A stretch of 44,170 nt of DNA from Conidiobolus incongruus B7586 (lineage: Eukaryota; Entomophthoromycota; Entomophthoromycetes; Entomophthorales; Conidiobolaceae), in contig JNEM01009168.1 in NCBI GenBank assembly GCA_000697335.1, positions 1-44,170 of the forward strand. Direction: 5' to 3'. The position numbers and the translations under genes were made by a program. The notes under the pieces are model-generated. The model was not told where the DNA came from. It was given only the letters and a program-made list of their open reading frames with translations, and did not search any database. Every line of letters begins with the position of its first letter. Positions within the stretch are counted from its first letter, which is position 1. This document shows positions 10,701 through 22,397 of the stretch, one piece after another.

Positions 10701-11566
10701 GACCCATGAATACCAATAATTTTCAGAAGCAGCAGTAGCTAAAACTGGGACACCTCCATCTTGCGCTAAGCATTCGACATCAAAAACAACCGTCTTATCA
10801 GGTGGAAAGGAAATGGACTTAGTTTCTCCTGTCTTGGGGCAATATCTTGTCCAACCTGGGGTCATAGCCCATTTCTTAGGAAACACTGACGGAATATTGA
10901 CGGAGCTGAATTTCTTTGCTAAGGTGATATAGGGTTCCGAAGACAATTGACCTAGTCTATAAAAATGTTTACTAATATCAGAATCCACCAATTCAGGAAA
11001 TTCAAAATTCACATTTGGAGCATTGTCGGAGGTCTTTTTGCCATAAATATTTTGATGCGTTAAGTGGTCAATAGCTATTTGTGTGATTTCTTTAGGAATC
11101 GGCTTTGATTCAATTGAACCAAATATCTTCTTTTTAAGATTATTTTCGAGTAATTTAATACCAAAAGGGTTAACTACATTGAGAATGAAATTAATATTTT
11201 TCTATTTAAAAAAATATTAAAACTACCTTCATTTTCTTCAATTTTATTTAAAGCTTCTTTTTTGGTATTATTGTTATCATTATTATTATTTTGTACGATA
11301 TTTTCGCCATTTCTAGAATCTTTACTCGATAGCTTAACCGATTCATATTGATTTTTTTGTGAAATAACTGTATTTGTATGATAAGAATTAAAGCATTGGG
11401 AATTAACAGATATGATACGTTTGGATAAAGGGATATAATGGGGGTAAACTGAATATGCAGAAAGCTTTGAATTATACGAACGATAATATAAACAATATCG
11501 TAGCGTTAAAAGCGTATTATTAGGAATATTATTAGTGTAAAATGTTGAAATTCTATTGATCCCCAT
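7800..11566 (-). CDS. MIP1: Mitochondrial DNA polymerase gamma catalytic subunit
   Basis: Two exons (11566-11227, 11173-7800), 1,237 residues; the 53-nt intron is required to join the presequence to the conserved VNPFGIKLLENNL start. It replicates mitochondrial DNA. Exon 1 is a basic, Ser/Tyr/Asn-rich presequence. Exonuclease motifs: Exo I FDVE (Asp245, Glu247), Exo II VAHFASFD (Asp304) and Exo III YCATDVQVTH. Polymerase motifs: A (GADVDSEELWISS), B (RNNAKVFNYGRIYGAG) and C (LSVHDEVRY). In Exo II the Asn that I expect in H-N-x-x-F/Y-D of pol gamma is Phe (residue 300, codon 10616-10614). A roughly 200-residue Ser/Pro/Lys-rich C-terminal extension, including a five-proline run, follows the polymerase domain; yeast Mip1 also has a C-terminal extension. 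An exact AATCCCATAA element lies 180 bp upstream. Confidence 0.95.
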
Positions 11567-12877
11567 TAAATTATATCTATCAAAATAAATAAAAATTTGG
11601 TATAGTAATAGAAATGATTTTATAAAACTATAATATAATGACTGATTTGTTGGTCATTTATAATATTAAATTCTTAGACTTTACAAAGTTTATTGTTTCA
11701 AGCTCGATCCCTGTTCAATTTTTGATTCAAAAAATTGCAAAATATTTATGGGATTACCCAAAATAGTTTTTTTTATTAATCAATTCATAAAAAATCATCA
11801 AACACTAAAATATGTTAGATTGAGGAATCTATTATATTAATCCAAGCTCAATTAATAAATTTATCAAAATTGATAACATATAAGAAAATTTGGATATATA
11901 TTAAATTTAATAAATTGATAAATATTTATTAAATTTTAGGCTAAAAACTAGTTTATTAATAATACTATGATCATACTAGTAATTTTATTCATTAGTAATA
12001 AAATGATCTAGTTAGACACAAGGATAAATATTCATCAATAAATTATGACTATTAAAATACTTCGATTTCGAATATGTATTATTAATGAGCTAAAATGAAG
12101 ATGATAAATGCTAGATAACTGTAAATGGTGAAAAGATATAAAAAATAGTAGTCAATATGAATAAAATTGATGTTTATATTGCTTCATTTGATTGTATAAA
12201 ATAGAAACTAATAATCATTAATACTTGAATATTGTCAAAGAAAATAGAAGTGCGATACAACACTAAGAGAGGAACAGTTAATATGTGATATCTAAGTTAA
12301 GTAATATATTTTAAAATGATATCAGAATCATAGGAAACGACACCATAAGTGGTCATACCGTTCAAAACCCTGAAATGACTGGACTGAAGGGATAATACCC
12401 TAAAAAATATATACTAGATTATGGATTTAGTAAAAAAGATTAAAATAAAAGTTAGAAAGTGGCAAATTAATTCCGAAAGAGATACAAAAATAGCAATCAA
12501 ATGGATATAAAAAAATCTTTAAAATTTGAATGCGTTTTAAATAGTAAAGATTTTGAATTTAAATAGATCCGTAATTAGATAATTTGAAGCGGATAGATAT
12601 TGATAAGATTGAATAGATTCAAGATCAATCTAAGGATCATAATATCTAGAATAATGTGGTGGAATTTGAAAAATTGGCAAGTTTTAGGATTTCATTTTAA
12701 GGTCCATATATAAACCTAGGAGAAATTTCAAACACTAAGAAACTAAAATAAAAATAAGATCAAAACAATCAGTTGGATAAAGAATATAATACTATTTGAT
12801 TTACAAAGCAAACTCAAACCACAACTTTATAATTTGAATCCAAAGTTTTAGAGGTTTCGATCAAAGAAGGAAGGAGT
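11567..12877. other. Intergenic region, no gene seen
   Basis: This holds the polymerase gamma promoter at its left end (motif at 11746-11755) and the 3' side of the eS30 gene at its right end. No coding frame or RNA gene is evident in between. Confidence 0.5.
11746..11755 (-). promoter_or_regulatory. AATCCCATAA promoter motif upstream of polymerase gamma
   Basis: Exact minus-strand copy, 180 bp upstream of the exon 1 ATG at 11566. It also supports placing the start in exon 1 rather than at the first internal Met of exon 2 (11012). Confidence 0.6.
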
Positions 12878-13075
12878 TTAGGGCTTGTCTTGAGAGGGGG
12901 CAGGGTTCATACGTCTCTTTCCGTTGGTGAGAGTAACGTTGACGAAACGACGGAGGTACAACATTCTCTTCTTAGCACGACCACGAGGGGTTTTGGGCTT
13001 TTCTTGCTTGGCAACCTTGGGGGTTTGAGACTTGACTTTACCAGCACGAGCGAGAGAACCGTGAACTTTACCCAT
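12878..13075 (-). CDS. RPS30: 40S ribosomal protein eS30
   Basis: A 65-residue, strongly basic, single-exon gene. The start [20 protein letters not shown] and the later GRAKKRM and RRFVNV blocks are the eS30 signature. eS30 sits in the body of the small ribosomal subunit near the decoding region. The protein is not fused to a ubiquitin-like domain, unlike animal FAU, and matches the free form of fungi (63 residues in baker's yeast). Many fungal copies have an intron just after the start codon; this one does not. Codon use is GC-richer than in the neighbours, as expected for a highly expressed gene. An exact AATCCCATAA element lies 109 bp upstream. Confidence 0.95.
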   Translation of the reverse strand: MGKVHGSLARAGKVKSQTPKVAKQEKPKTPRGRAKKRMLYLRRFVNVTLTNGKRRMNPAPSQDKP

Positions 13076-13183
13076 TTTAATATAACAAGTATAAAGTTAT
13101 TATTAAACGAACTTTATAGTAAGAGGAATTTTTCTTTCTTATTAACAAAATTTTAATAATATTTCATATCCCATTTTTTCAAG

Positions 13184-13193
13184 TTATGGGATT
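13184..13193 (-). promoter_or_regulatory. AATCCCATAA promoter motif upstream of eS30
   Basis: Exact minus-strand copy, 109 bp upstream of the eS30 ATG. Confidence 0.6.
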
Positions 13194-14449
13194 CATGATG
13201 AATTACTCTCAATCATGTTAGTACATTCATTTCAGTTTATATTATTAATATATAAATATTAAAGTAACACTATGATTTTTTAAATAAATACGATATATAT
13301 AAATCTTTATTAATTTAATAGAATGGGCATTGTTAAGAGTCAATAATAATATATGCTTATTTAGATCAAGCGCACCCGTTCAAATCTATAAATGTACCTC
13401 AAAATTTACTCTTTCCAAATATAGAATCCATTTTAAACCCATATTTTCTATAAAAGTTGATTTAAAGTGTTTATTAGATAGCTTATTTAAACCTTACTCA
13501 AAGTCCTAAAATATTAGTAGATTAATATTCTTATAAATTCAATATACTGTAAATTTGGACATTTTTATAATTTATATGATTTTGATGCAATATTGGTACT
13601 AGAATTATTTGATCAAAATTTCGAATTAATACAAAGTTTTTAGATCAGAGTTTTAATCTCTTGCTATGAATTTATTGATATTTAAATCGAATGTATTATC
13701 ACTCTAATATCACAATTGAAATAAATATACTATATAATCAATTCTAAAACTCAACTTCAAATTCGTTTCAACCATTTAATTAGAAGTTCTAGTGAAAATT
13801 TGAAATCATTGAAATATCAAAATTGTTGTTATGTTTTAAGAAAAAATATTTGGCAAAATGATGTATATCGTTTAATTGAAATGTTTATCTCTTGATCATT
13901 ATTATCTATAAAAATTAAAATTATATTTTTTAGAATTAAATTGATTCATATTCCAATTCTTAAATGAGAATTTAAATATAATGATATTCAAGGGAAATAA
14001 AAGTACTTAATTTAATCAATATAAGCTTTATACTATGCTGAAGATAGTGATATAGGTGTATTAAAGCCTATAGAAAATTGCAAAATATAATAGATAATAA
14101 TACCAAATTACGACGAATATATAAATAACACAGAATATAATGTAAACATATCGGATTGATTAAACATAGACTGTAAAATCTGTTTTGATCAGGTCAGATA
14201 TATTCAAAAATAAATAGGAAGTTGTGAATAGGGAATGTAATTAGAAGTAGAATTTAAATAAAATTAGAGAAAATTTTGAGGAATAAAAAAATTGAATTAT
14301 ATGTAAAGAAACTAGTTTTATTTAAAACAATCATAAAAATACAGACTACACATTGTGTAATTGAAAGAGAGGGAATAATAGATACCTAGAAAAATATAAT
14401 TAGTCATTTGGACTTTAAAACGAATATGATTGATTTAATGTGTAAGATC
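13194..14449. other. Gene-free AT-rich intergenic region
   Basis: No reading frame, RNA gene or repeat that I can support. It is the distal upstream region of eS30 and the downstream side of the candidate spliced transcript. Confidence 0.5.
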
Positions 14450-14987
14450 AGATTTGACAGTTTTGGTAGCTTGTCGTTTTATGCTTCAGTGGATGATATG
14501 GTACCATAAAAGTAAGGATGAATTTTCAAAACCTGAGGGATCAATGAGATCAGCAACTGAAAAGAGAGTCTCAAGTAATTCACTTCAACTATAAAAACTA
14601 TAGAAGAAGCTGATGAATCACAAGATTATCAACAATCCAATCTCCTTCAAAGATATCAAATTTGTTCAAAACACCTCAACTCCCATAGAACCCATCCAAC
14701 ATCAGACAAATGCCTGAATCATCAGTTTGTATGAATGATAAAGGAGAGATAACTTACATTGAAGAAGTGTGAATCGGATAAAAATATGCATGCGTCGGAT
14801 TCAGAATGACATTGAGAGGGATCTAAATGAAAACCATATATTAGTTACATGAACAGATAAAGATGTTAAACATATAAGAATGTGCTCAGTTATGCATGAA
14901 TGGAATTAATTAAAAAGGTTTTCGACATACGATCTAACATTTAGACTCGTCATCTAAGGGCTCATCATTTTATGAAAAGAAGAAGAA

Positions 14988-15037
14988 GGAAATTAACTCA
15001 CCTGTTTAAGTTAAAATTATGAAAATAAAAGTAAGGA
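14988..15037. repeat. Left copy of a degenerate intron-like module
   Basis: Positions 14988-15003 match 15446-15461 at 15 of 16 bases (GGAAATTAACTCACCT against GGAAATCAACTCACCT). Each is followed by a purine-rich ATAAAAGTAAGGA-like stretch and GATCC. ATAAAAGTAAGGA also recurs exactly at 14506-14518. On the minus strand the shared block is a splice donor, AGGTGAGTT, so it may be an old duplication of an exon-intron unit. Confidence 0.4.
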
Positions 15038-15445
15038 AAGGATCCTGTAAATCAATGCCAAGTTAGATCAAGGTATATAAAATATGGATGATAAAAAGAT
15101 AGAGTATCAGAAGGAGTTTTCTAGGCTCTAGAGCTTGTCAACACAAACATAATGTCTATTTTTACATTCAGTGCCCAGTGCGAGATCATCAAATGACTGA
15201 TGAATACGATGTAATGAGACATACCTTGATTGTTTAAGTTTAGATAGTCATCATTATATCATTAATCATTTAATATCTAAAGATATATCTTATTAATATT
15301 GATATTCAAATATACTAATAAAATGTATATCAACAGCAAAATCAGTAATCAGCCGCAACTTTATCCTCAGGTTGAGAGTACTCGGACGGTAATTCCATAT
15401 TTGTTGTCTGTAATCATCATATAATGCTGTTGATATACACATGAG

Positions 15446-15545
15446 GGAAATCAACTCACCTTTCATTTCATTATACAGCGTAATTTGAGTTTAGATTTAT
15501 TCATAAAAACTAAAAACTGGAAACAAACGTAAGTAAAGATCCCAA
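15446..15545. repeat. Right copy of the degenerate intron-like module
   Basis: Partner of the module at 14988-15037: the same 16-bp donor block, then ACGTAAGTAAAGATCC at about 15528-15542, matching the left copy's AAGTAAGGAAAGGATCC with a few changes. Confidence 0.4.
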
Positions 15546-15866
15546 TAAAAATAAAACAATAGAAAATATAAAATTTCAGTTAAAAAATTCACTTCATAAC
15601 TAAGTTCAGAAACTCTAGTTTGAATTTGCGGAAAAAAAATCATCACTTCAAACAGTGTAAAACCAAAGATAATTACCTTAATCCAATACAGTGACTCCGA
15701 TGGGATATGATTAGATACGATGATCTGTCATATGTTGATTATATAGATTGGTTGATTTAGAAACCTATGAGGAAACACTCAATTTGAGTGAACCTATGGC
15801 TATTTCCAATATCTCAACAAAGAAAAATTTGACTATCCAATTATACCATTGAAATGTAATTAACCA

Positions 15867-15876
15867 TTATGGGATT
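15867..15876 (-). promoter_or_regulatory. Orphan AATCCCATAA motif
   Basis: Exact minus-strand copy with no annotated gene within the usual 90-190 bp. It is oriented toward the candidate spliced minus-strand transcript at about 14.45-15.86 kb. Confidence 0.4.
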
Positions 15877-18800
15877 AAAAATTATTTACTGAATTTCAAA
15901 TTTTTAGTAATATGAGAATTTTATTTAAGATAATTGATATAGACTTCCACATAATAAATAATTAATTTTGGATATATATATATTTCAAAAGATTACAATT
16001 TTATTATATTTTGTACGAGATTATTTTTTATTTTTTATTTTAATCAGTATGTGATTTATTTTCTAATATAAAAAGTAATGTAATTAATTACTACGGAATA
16101 AATGTTATAATTAAATAATTTCTTTCAATTAGTAAATATGTTGTTGTTATTTTATCTCCAACTTGAATTAAATATAATATATTGGTTAATACATTTTACT
16201 CATTTCTCGGCTTTTATACTATTAAGACTTTTTTATGATGCGGCTTTTATTAAAACTATATTTTATAGGGATATGATAACTTATGATTCATTTAATCCAT
16301 GTAAATTAAATCAAATGTTATTTAAATTCTGATTGTTATCAAAAATAGTGAACCCAATTCAAACAAATAAAACAAAATTAAATGTTATCTAGTTAATATG
16401 AATTAATTATACAATATCTTAAAGATATAATAGGATATTATATTATCTTTTAGTAGTAAAAATTGAATACTTAAGTTAGTTCAACTATCCAACATACATT
16501 ATACAATTTTCAAATTAAAATTTATTAATAACAAATAATTGAATAGTTAATTTTTAACTCTAAAATTTAACTTATATTAAAATACAAATAATATAAGAAC
16601 TAATTATATACATTATGTTTAATCCTATTTAATATCGTCTTTTGCAATATTTATAATAATTTATTTAATATCAAATAATAATCTCTCCAACTACTTTTAA
16701 ATTCGATTTTGGTCTTTTAAAAATGTATTCTTAGAAAACATATTACTCTCACCATTATTTTAAAACATTATTTTATGTCAAATTAAGATTAATTTGAAAT
16801 ATTCAATTAGTATTAATTGTAATTATTTAATCATGAATTATTCTTGTATTATATATACTATGATATATTCCATTGAAATTTATTATTATAGCATTTTACA
16901 TAGCAAGAAAGTGTAATTTTATAACTATATTTTAGTTTAGGTTTCAATATATTATTTTGCAAAAACACTTTGACTTCTGTTTGAGAGTTAAAAATACTAT
17001 ATCATAGATACATAAAATATATAAAAATAACTAACCTAAACGAAATAAATACATTTATTTTTATTGATTTTAATCACAAACTATAATATAATTATATATA
17101 CTTTGACAGAGAATAATCTTGTCCATCACTCAAGAAACTCTGATTATCACACTGATGCAAGAAGTCACATTGGAGGTACCTCATTTCATGAACTGGTTGT
17201 GAACTCATCACTTAATAAACACGTCTTTTTATCTTCATTTTCAAAAGTATCCAGTCTCTAAGTAAAGTATTTGGTATTTACTTTATTCACAGTAAGCTAC
17301 TTTCATTTAATTTGGTGAACCCCCTTAATTTCCCTTAATTTTGTAGTAATCTATTGTTTACCACTGCTGATTCCCTGTTTAAGCTCTAAAATTCTATTTC
17401 CTCCCATTTACAGTTGTCAACTTGTTATTATATCAGTCACAAATTTTTAACTTTAATTTTCAAAATAACTTCAAAAAACCACTGAATTTACAAGAACTAT
17501 AAAAAATCTTTTCATATATTGATATTAAAGTTGGGGACAATAGTATATTTTATTTCATTTGATAGTTTTAATTGAAAATTTATACAGAGCAATTTGTAAA
17601 ATATCAGGTTAATTATTTATCTTGTAATTAATTTGTCATTTGGGATACATTCCTCTTGATAGATTAATAATAATATCTATTTTAAGAAATATTTATTTAT
17701 AAATATTTAATAATTAATTGATTAGCTAATTTCCGTAATATGAAAATTAAATATAATAAAAAATAAAATACTAAGTATAAATCTTTAAGGTCAATTTGCA
17801 AAAATTGGCGGTATTTAGATTAATTTGAAAGTATGAATAGATCATATATCAAAATACTAGTAATACAAAAATAACTCTATATTTTTTATAATGATATATA
17901 TTAAAAATTCTACAAATAAGCTCCCATTTTTATATAAAGTTTGTATTAATTTCAAATATATTTTTAATCGATTTTATAATAGTTTTAGTTTTAATTTAAT
18001 TAAATTAATGATGGAAAATGAGTTTGAAACAATACTAATAAATTATTGTGGGTATTGAAAGAATTTAGTTTCCTATTCCTGATAGCCATAGTATATAGGT
18101 TATTATAAACTGGCAACTATCCTTAATTGGCTTGATGATGATAAAAGTTGATGATATAATCAAATCATCATATTTAAAATATGATTTAATAGATTAAATT
18201 ATATATATATATTTACTGTTGGTTATGCCATTCTTCTGATTACGTATTATCCTTTTATTTCAATTTTATTCTTTTTTATTTTTAATTATATTATGATCTT
18301 TCATATTATTACACCCAAACCAGCAAAATTCTATTTGTATTACATATTAGTTTCATTAACTCAAATATTGTTTCTCTGATTATCTTTTTGAGATTAGATA
18401 ACAGATCAAACATTTTTAGTATGATGATAATTGTAACAATACATGTGATTAATGATATTCATTTAAATTAAATCGTAAGTTTACAAATTCATTTGCTAAT
18501 TCTAATAAATTATCCAATAGTAGTCAAGTATTTCTCTCATATGATTTGAGGAATTAAAAATGTGAAAATTAATTGATTGATTTCAAAAATCTAAGTCATA
18601 TGATGGATTGAAATTTGATTCATATCGATTACTATATTTCTAAATTAGGTGAAAATTTAAACAGAAAATGACCAATTCTACCCAGTGAAATTAGTCCATT
18701 TTGGGAAAGTATGGACTATAATTTGGGAGTGCTATCTAATCAAACATTACAATAAATACAAAATAAAACGTGAAGTCATCATTAAAATCCCCAAATTCAT

Positions 18801-18950
18801 TTTTCGAACCAAGTATAAATTAATCAAAAAGTAATTTTAAAATTTGCACTCTTTCATTAATATAATACAACAAAGTTTGTAACAAAACAGCTATATTAAT
18901 TCGACTGTATATCTATTAATTGTATCGGTTGAGTTTTATCGTTTATTTTA
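15877..18950. other. Long intergenic region with one coding-like patch
   Basis: Mostly AT-rich DNA without a supportable gene. One patch on the plus strand, about 17107-17261, is less AT-rich and open: after an acceptor-like TTTGACAG it reads through residues such as HHSRNSDYHTDARSHIGG and stays open to 17261. Similar intron-like ends (TTTACAG near 17415) follow. I cannot name it or link it to other exons. The right end is the upstream region of the ETF-QO gene and carries no AATCCCATAA copy that I could find. Confidence 0.35.
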
Positions 18951-20984
18951 ATGAGTTTCAATTTAATGAAAACTGCTCTTTATAGAGCTCCCAGAATTCC
19001 TACTAAACACTGCTTTAATAATTTAGCAAAAAATGCCAAAGTTATTAACCGTCCCACCAGAGTTTATGGTATTAGAGTACTCCAGTCTGTGAACTCTGTT
19101 AGACAGTTTCATACTTCTCAAGGTCTGAGAGAGGCTTCTGAAGAGGCTGAAGTCGATGAAGATCCCACCAAAGCTGAACGCTTCGTCGATGAGGCTGATG
19201 TCGTCATCGTTGGTGCTGGTCCTGCTGGTCTTTCGGCTGCTATTCGTATCAAGCAACTTGCTGAAAAGGACGGTAAAGAAATTCGCGTTGTCGTCGTTGA
19301 AAAAGCTGGTGAAATAGGTATACTAATTATTTGGTAAATATATATTGACGCTTTGCATTAACTAATTTATACAGGCGCCCACACTTTATCAGGTGCTGTC
19401 ATTGAGCCCAGAGCTCTTAATGAACTCTTCCCTGACTGGAAAGAAAGAGGAGTAAATTTTTTATTATAATACATTTTTTTTGTGAATTAACTTTTTTTTA
19501 GGCCCCTCTTAATCAGCCTGCTTTAAAAGACAGTATGAGATTTATGACCAAGAACTATGCTATTCCCATTCCTCACCCGCCTCAAATGTCCAATAAAGGC
19601 AATTACATTATCAGTTTGAACAATTTTGTCAAGTGGCTTGGTGAACAAGCTGAAAGTATTGGTGTCGAAATCTATCCAGGCTATGCTGCTAGTGAAATTT
19701 TATATACTGAAGACGGTAGAGTTAAAGGTATTGCTACCAACGATGTTGGACTTGACAAGAATTTCAAGCCCAAAGATAGCTTTGAAAGAGGTATGGAACT
19801 TCATGCTCCACTCACTCTCTTTGCAGAAGGCTGTCACGGTAGCTTAACCAAGAAAATTATTGAAAAATTCAACTTGAGAGAAGGAAAATCTCACCAAACA
19901 TACGGCATTGGTATTAAAGAAGTTTGGGAGATTGATCCTAAGAAGCATCAAGCTGGCTCTATCACTCACACTCTTGGTTGGCCTTTAGAAAAAGATGTAT
20001 ATGGTGGTAGTTGGATCTATCATATGGAAAACAATCTTTTAAGTATCGGTTTCGTGATTGGATTGGACTACCAAAATACATATTTGAATCCTTATCGTGA
20101 ATTCCAGAGATTCAAGCACCATCCATTCGTTAAGAATCTTCTCGAGGGAGGTAACTGTATTGCTTATGGTGCCAGAGCACTTGTTGAAGGTGGTTATCAA
20201 AGTATTCCCAAACTCGTATTCCCAGGAGGTGCTTTAATCGGTGATACTGCTGGTTTTATGAATGTCCCCAAGATCAAAGGAACCCACACTGCTATGAAGA
20301 GTGGTCTCGTTGCTGCTGATGCTATTTATGATGCCTTCAAATCTGAGCAAGGTATCCCCGCCATTCTTGAAGAATACCCCAAGCAATTAGAAAAATCATG
20401 GCTTTACAAAGAACTTTATGAAGTCAGAAATATTAGACCTTCATTCCATAATCCTTTAGGACTTTATGGTGGTATTATTTACTCAGGTATCGACACCCTC
20501 TTATTAAAGGGAAGAGTGCCTTGGACCTTTAAACACGGAGTTCCTGACCATGCTGCTACAAAACCTGCCAAGTAAGTTTCTACTCACTCCATATTTTATA
20601 TATCAACTAATTTAAAAAATTAGGGAATGTAAAAAGATTGAATATCCCAAACCAGATGGCGTCATTTCTTTCAATTTACTCGACAATGTTTCAAGAAGTG
20701 GTACCAACCATGCTGAAAATCAACCCGTTCACTTACGTCTCAAAGATCCTAAAATCCCAGTAGAACGTAACTTGGCTATCTTTGACGGCCCTGAAAGCAG
20801 ATTCTGTCCCGCTGGTGTGTACGAATTTGTTGATGATGAAGCTAAGGGAGATGGTAGCAAGAGATTGCAAATCAATTCACAAAATTGTGTTCACTGTAAG
20901 ACTTGTGATATCAAAGATGTCAGTCAAAATATTGATTGGACAGTACCCGAAGGTGGAGGTGGTCCCCAATATTCATACACATAG
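18951..20984 (+). CDS. Electron transfer flavoprotein-ubiquinone oxidoreductase
   Basis: Four exons (18951-19317, 19375-19451, 19502-20571, 20624-20984) give 624 residues, close to the human enzyme (617). It is an inner-mitochondrial-membrane FAD and 4Fe-4S protein that passes electrons from reduced ETF (fatty-acid and amino-acid oxidation) to ubiquinone. Residues 1-60 are a basic, Ser/Asn-rich presequence. The FAD dinucleotide fold follows ([14 protein letters not shown], 84-97), with the second strand [18 protein letters not shown] split by intron 1. The C-terminal cluster ligands Cys566, Cys593, Cys596 and Cys599 are all present ([17 protein letters not shown]). Introns are 57, 50 and 52 nt and every junction keeps phase. 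The coding sequence is intact, so the enzyme should be functional. Confidence 0.96.
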
Positions 20985-21624
20985 TTAATTTCATAATATG
21001 AATAAAATTTCTTTTTTATATAATAACTAGAATGTATTTTGTCTTGACTCGTGTTTTTATTGGTGCTGTTATTCAATTTCGAGTAATTTTATATTATAAG
21101 TAATATTAATTTTAGCTAAATGAATATTTATATATTTTCTACATCATATTAGTACTCATATTTGAAAAAGTATGAATCAGTGTAGTATGAATTGTGATTT
21201 AAAGGATCATATTTAGTTGTAAATGTAATCTTTAAAATTGATTATAATGAACTATATCAATAATTTCTTTAATATTTATTTTAAGCTAATCAATCGTATT
21301 TAAATTTTTATATTACTCAAAAGAAAAATGTCTAAATACATAGTTTTCAAGATATGTGTTTAAAGAATAATTAACAAGATATAAATATTGCAATATTAAA
21401 GTTTAATTATTCAACTTGACAAATATTTCAATTTGTTTGATATCATCTAAAATAAAAAATATTTTTATAACAATACAGAATTTAATTAAATTTTAATTTT
21501 ATATAATTAATAAAGTATAAAAATAGTAAAATTATTAATTATTAAAATATTTTACAAAATAATTGAACCGAATTATAAATAATATGATTTGATGTTATTA
21601 ATGAATATACTCTTTTTCGTCGAA
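20985..21624. other. Convergent AT-rich spacer
   Basis: A 640-bp spacer between the ETF-QO stop and the stop of the minus-strand U2A' gene. I see no gene. Confidence 0.5.
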
Positions 21625-22296
21625 CTAAACAAATTTAGAAGCAGCTTGAATACTCTCTTGAATTCTCTTCTGTTCTTCTGTAGATAATTGATCATCAACA
21701 TGATTTCCATTATCGAGAGCAGCGGGAAGACCTTCACCTGATTCGAAAGTATTGGAGGCAGCTTCATTTAAGATAGATGTAGCCAAGGAGGTAAACTCGC
21801 CACTTTCAGTTAAAAACAATTGACGACCTTCCAATCGTTCTTTATCTAAAACCCTCTGAAAATCTAAAATTTTCAACTTAGGAAATCTAAAAATACACCA
21901 GTGACGATAATGCTTATCCTTTTGAACAGGATTCTTTAATAATGTTAAAAATGTTAATTGTGTAAAGTTTTTTAAAGGTTCCAAATCGATTAATTTTTGA
22001 AATTGGTTATTAGTTAAAATTAAACTGGTTAAGTTAGGTAGGGCCTCATGTAAATTGGGAACAATATATTGTAATCGATTATTGTTTAATATTAAATTCT
22101 TTAGTCTCTTAAGGTGAGGGAAGTTGCTCAAATGCTTAAGTTCGTTATCAGATAAATCGATAGTATCATTCAAATCCTTCGTAACACCAAGGTTCTCTAT
22201 TTGAGGAGCTTTTAACCCCTTTAAATCTAATTCTCGATCTTTAATAGGGTTAATATAACATGGTGAGCTATTAATAACATTAGCAGTGAGTCTCAT
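21625..22296 (-). CDS. U2 small nuclear ribonucleoprotein A' (LEA1 type)
   Basis: Intronless, 223 residues. It starts MRLTANVINSSPCYINPI and continues with RELDLKGLKAPQIENLG, the conserved N-terminal cap of U2A'. Leucine-rich repeats follow (DLSDNELKHL, LILNNNRLQYI, LILTNNQFQKL, FLTLLKNPV), then the capping segment KHYRHWCIFRFPKLKILDFQ. U2A' pairs with U2B'' and binds stem-loop IV of U2 snRNA, so it acts in branch-site recognition in the nucleus, which matters in this intron-rich window. The C-terminus is short and charged (ends AASKFV). An exact AATCCCATAA element lies 92 bp upstream of the start. Confidence 0.93.
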   Translation of the reverse strand: MRLTANVINSSPCYINPIKDRELDLKGLKAPQIENLGVTKDLNDTIDLSDNELKHLSNFPHLKRLKNLILNNNRLQYIVPNLHEALPNLTSLILTNNQFQKLIDLEPLKNFTQLTFLTLLKNPVQKDKHYRHWCIFRFPKLKILDFQRVLDKERLEGRQLFLTESGEFTSLATSILNEAASNTFESGEGLPAALDNGNHVDDQLSTEEQKRIQESIQAASKFV

Positions 22297-22387
22297 ATTA
22301 TATGTTTAAGTATTTAATAATTATATTTTGTATTAATGATTCATCATTAATTTGATATAATTTAATATGAATTGTATTGTCCTATAA

Positions 22388-22397
22388 TTATGGGATT
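22388..22397 (-). promoter_or_regulatory. AATCCCATAA promoter motif upstream of U2A'
   Basis: Exact minus-strand copy, 92 bp upstream of the U2A' ATG, almost the same spacing as at TBCC (91 bp). Confidence 0.6.

Larger units (their letters stand above)
14450..15860 (-). other. Candidate undescribed spliced transcript (non-coding or small-peptide)
   Basis: I cannot assign this to any family. The block is richer in GC than the surrounding kilobases and lies directly downstream of an exact AATCCCATAA element at 15867-15876 that serves no other gene. On the minus strand it has several strong splice donors (GTGAGTT at 15459 and at 15001, GTATGTC at 15224, GTAAGTT at 14757). At least two whole intron-like units match the size of real introns here: 15459-15408 (52 nt, ending GATTACAG) and 14757-14714 (44 nt, with a CTGAT branch-like site and TTCAG). 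No long frame joins the putative exons. The longest tidy short frame after the first acceptor is MELPSEYSQPEDKVAADY, starting in the exon after 15408. It could be a long non-coding RNA, a fast-evolving small-peptide gene or a decayed gene. Confidence 0.3.

Noticed and set aside
11012-11012. Starting polymerase gamma at the first Met of exon 2.
   Set aside because: The conserved VNPFGIKLLENNL segment and the presequence lie upstream and join in phase through a normal 53-nt intron; the promoter motif is 180 bp from the exon 1 start.
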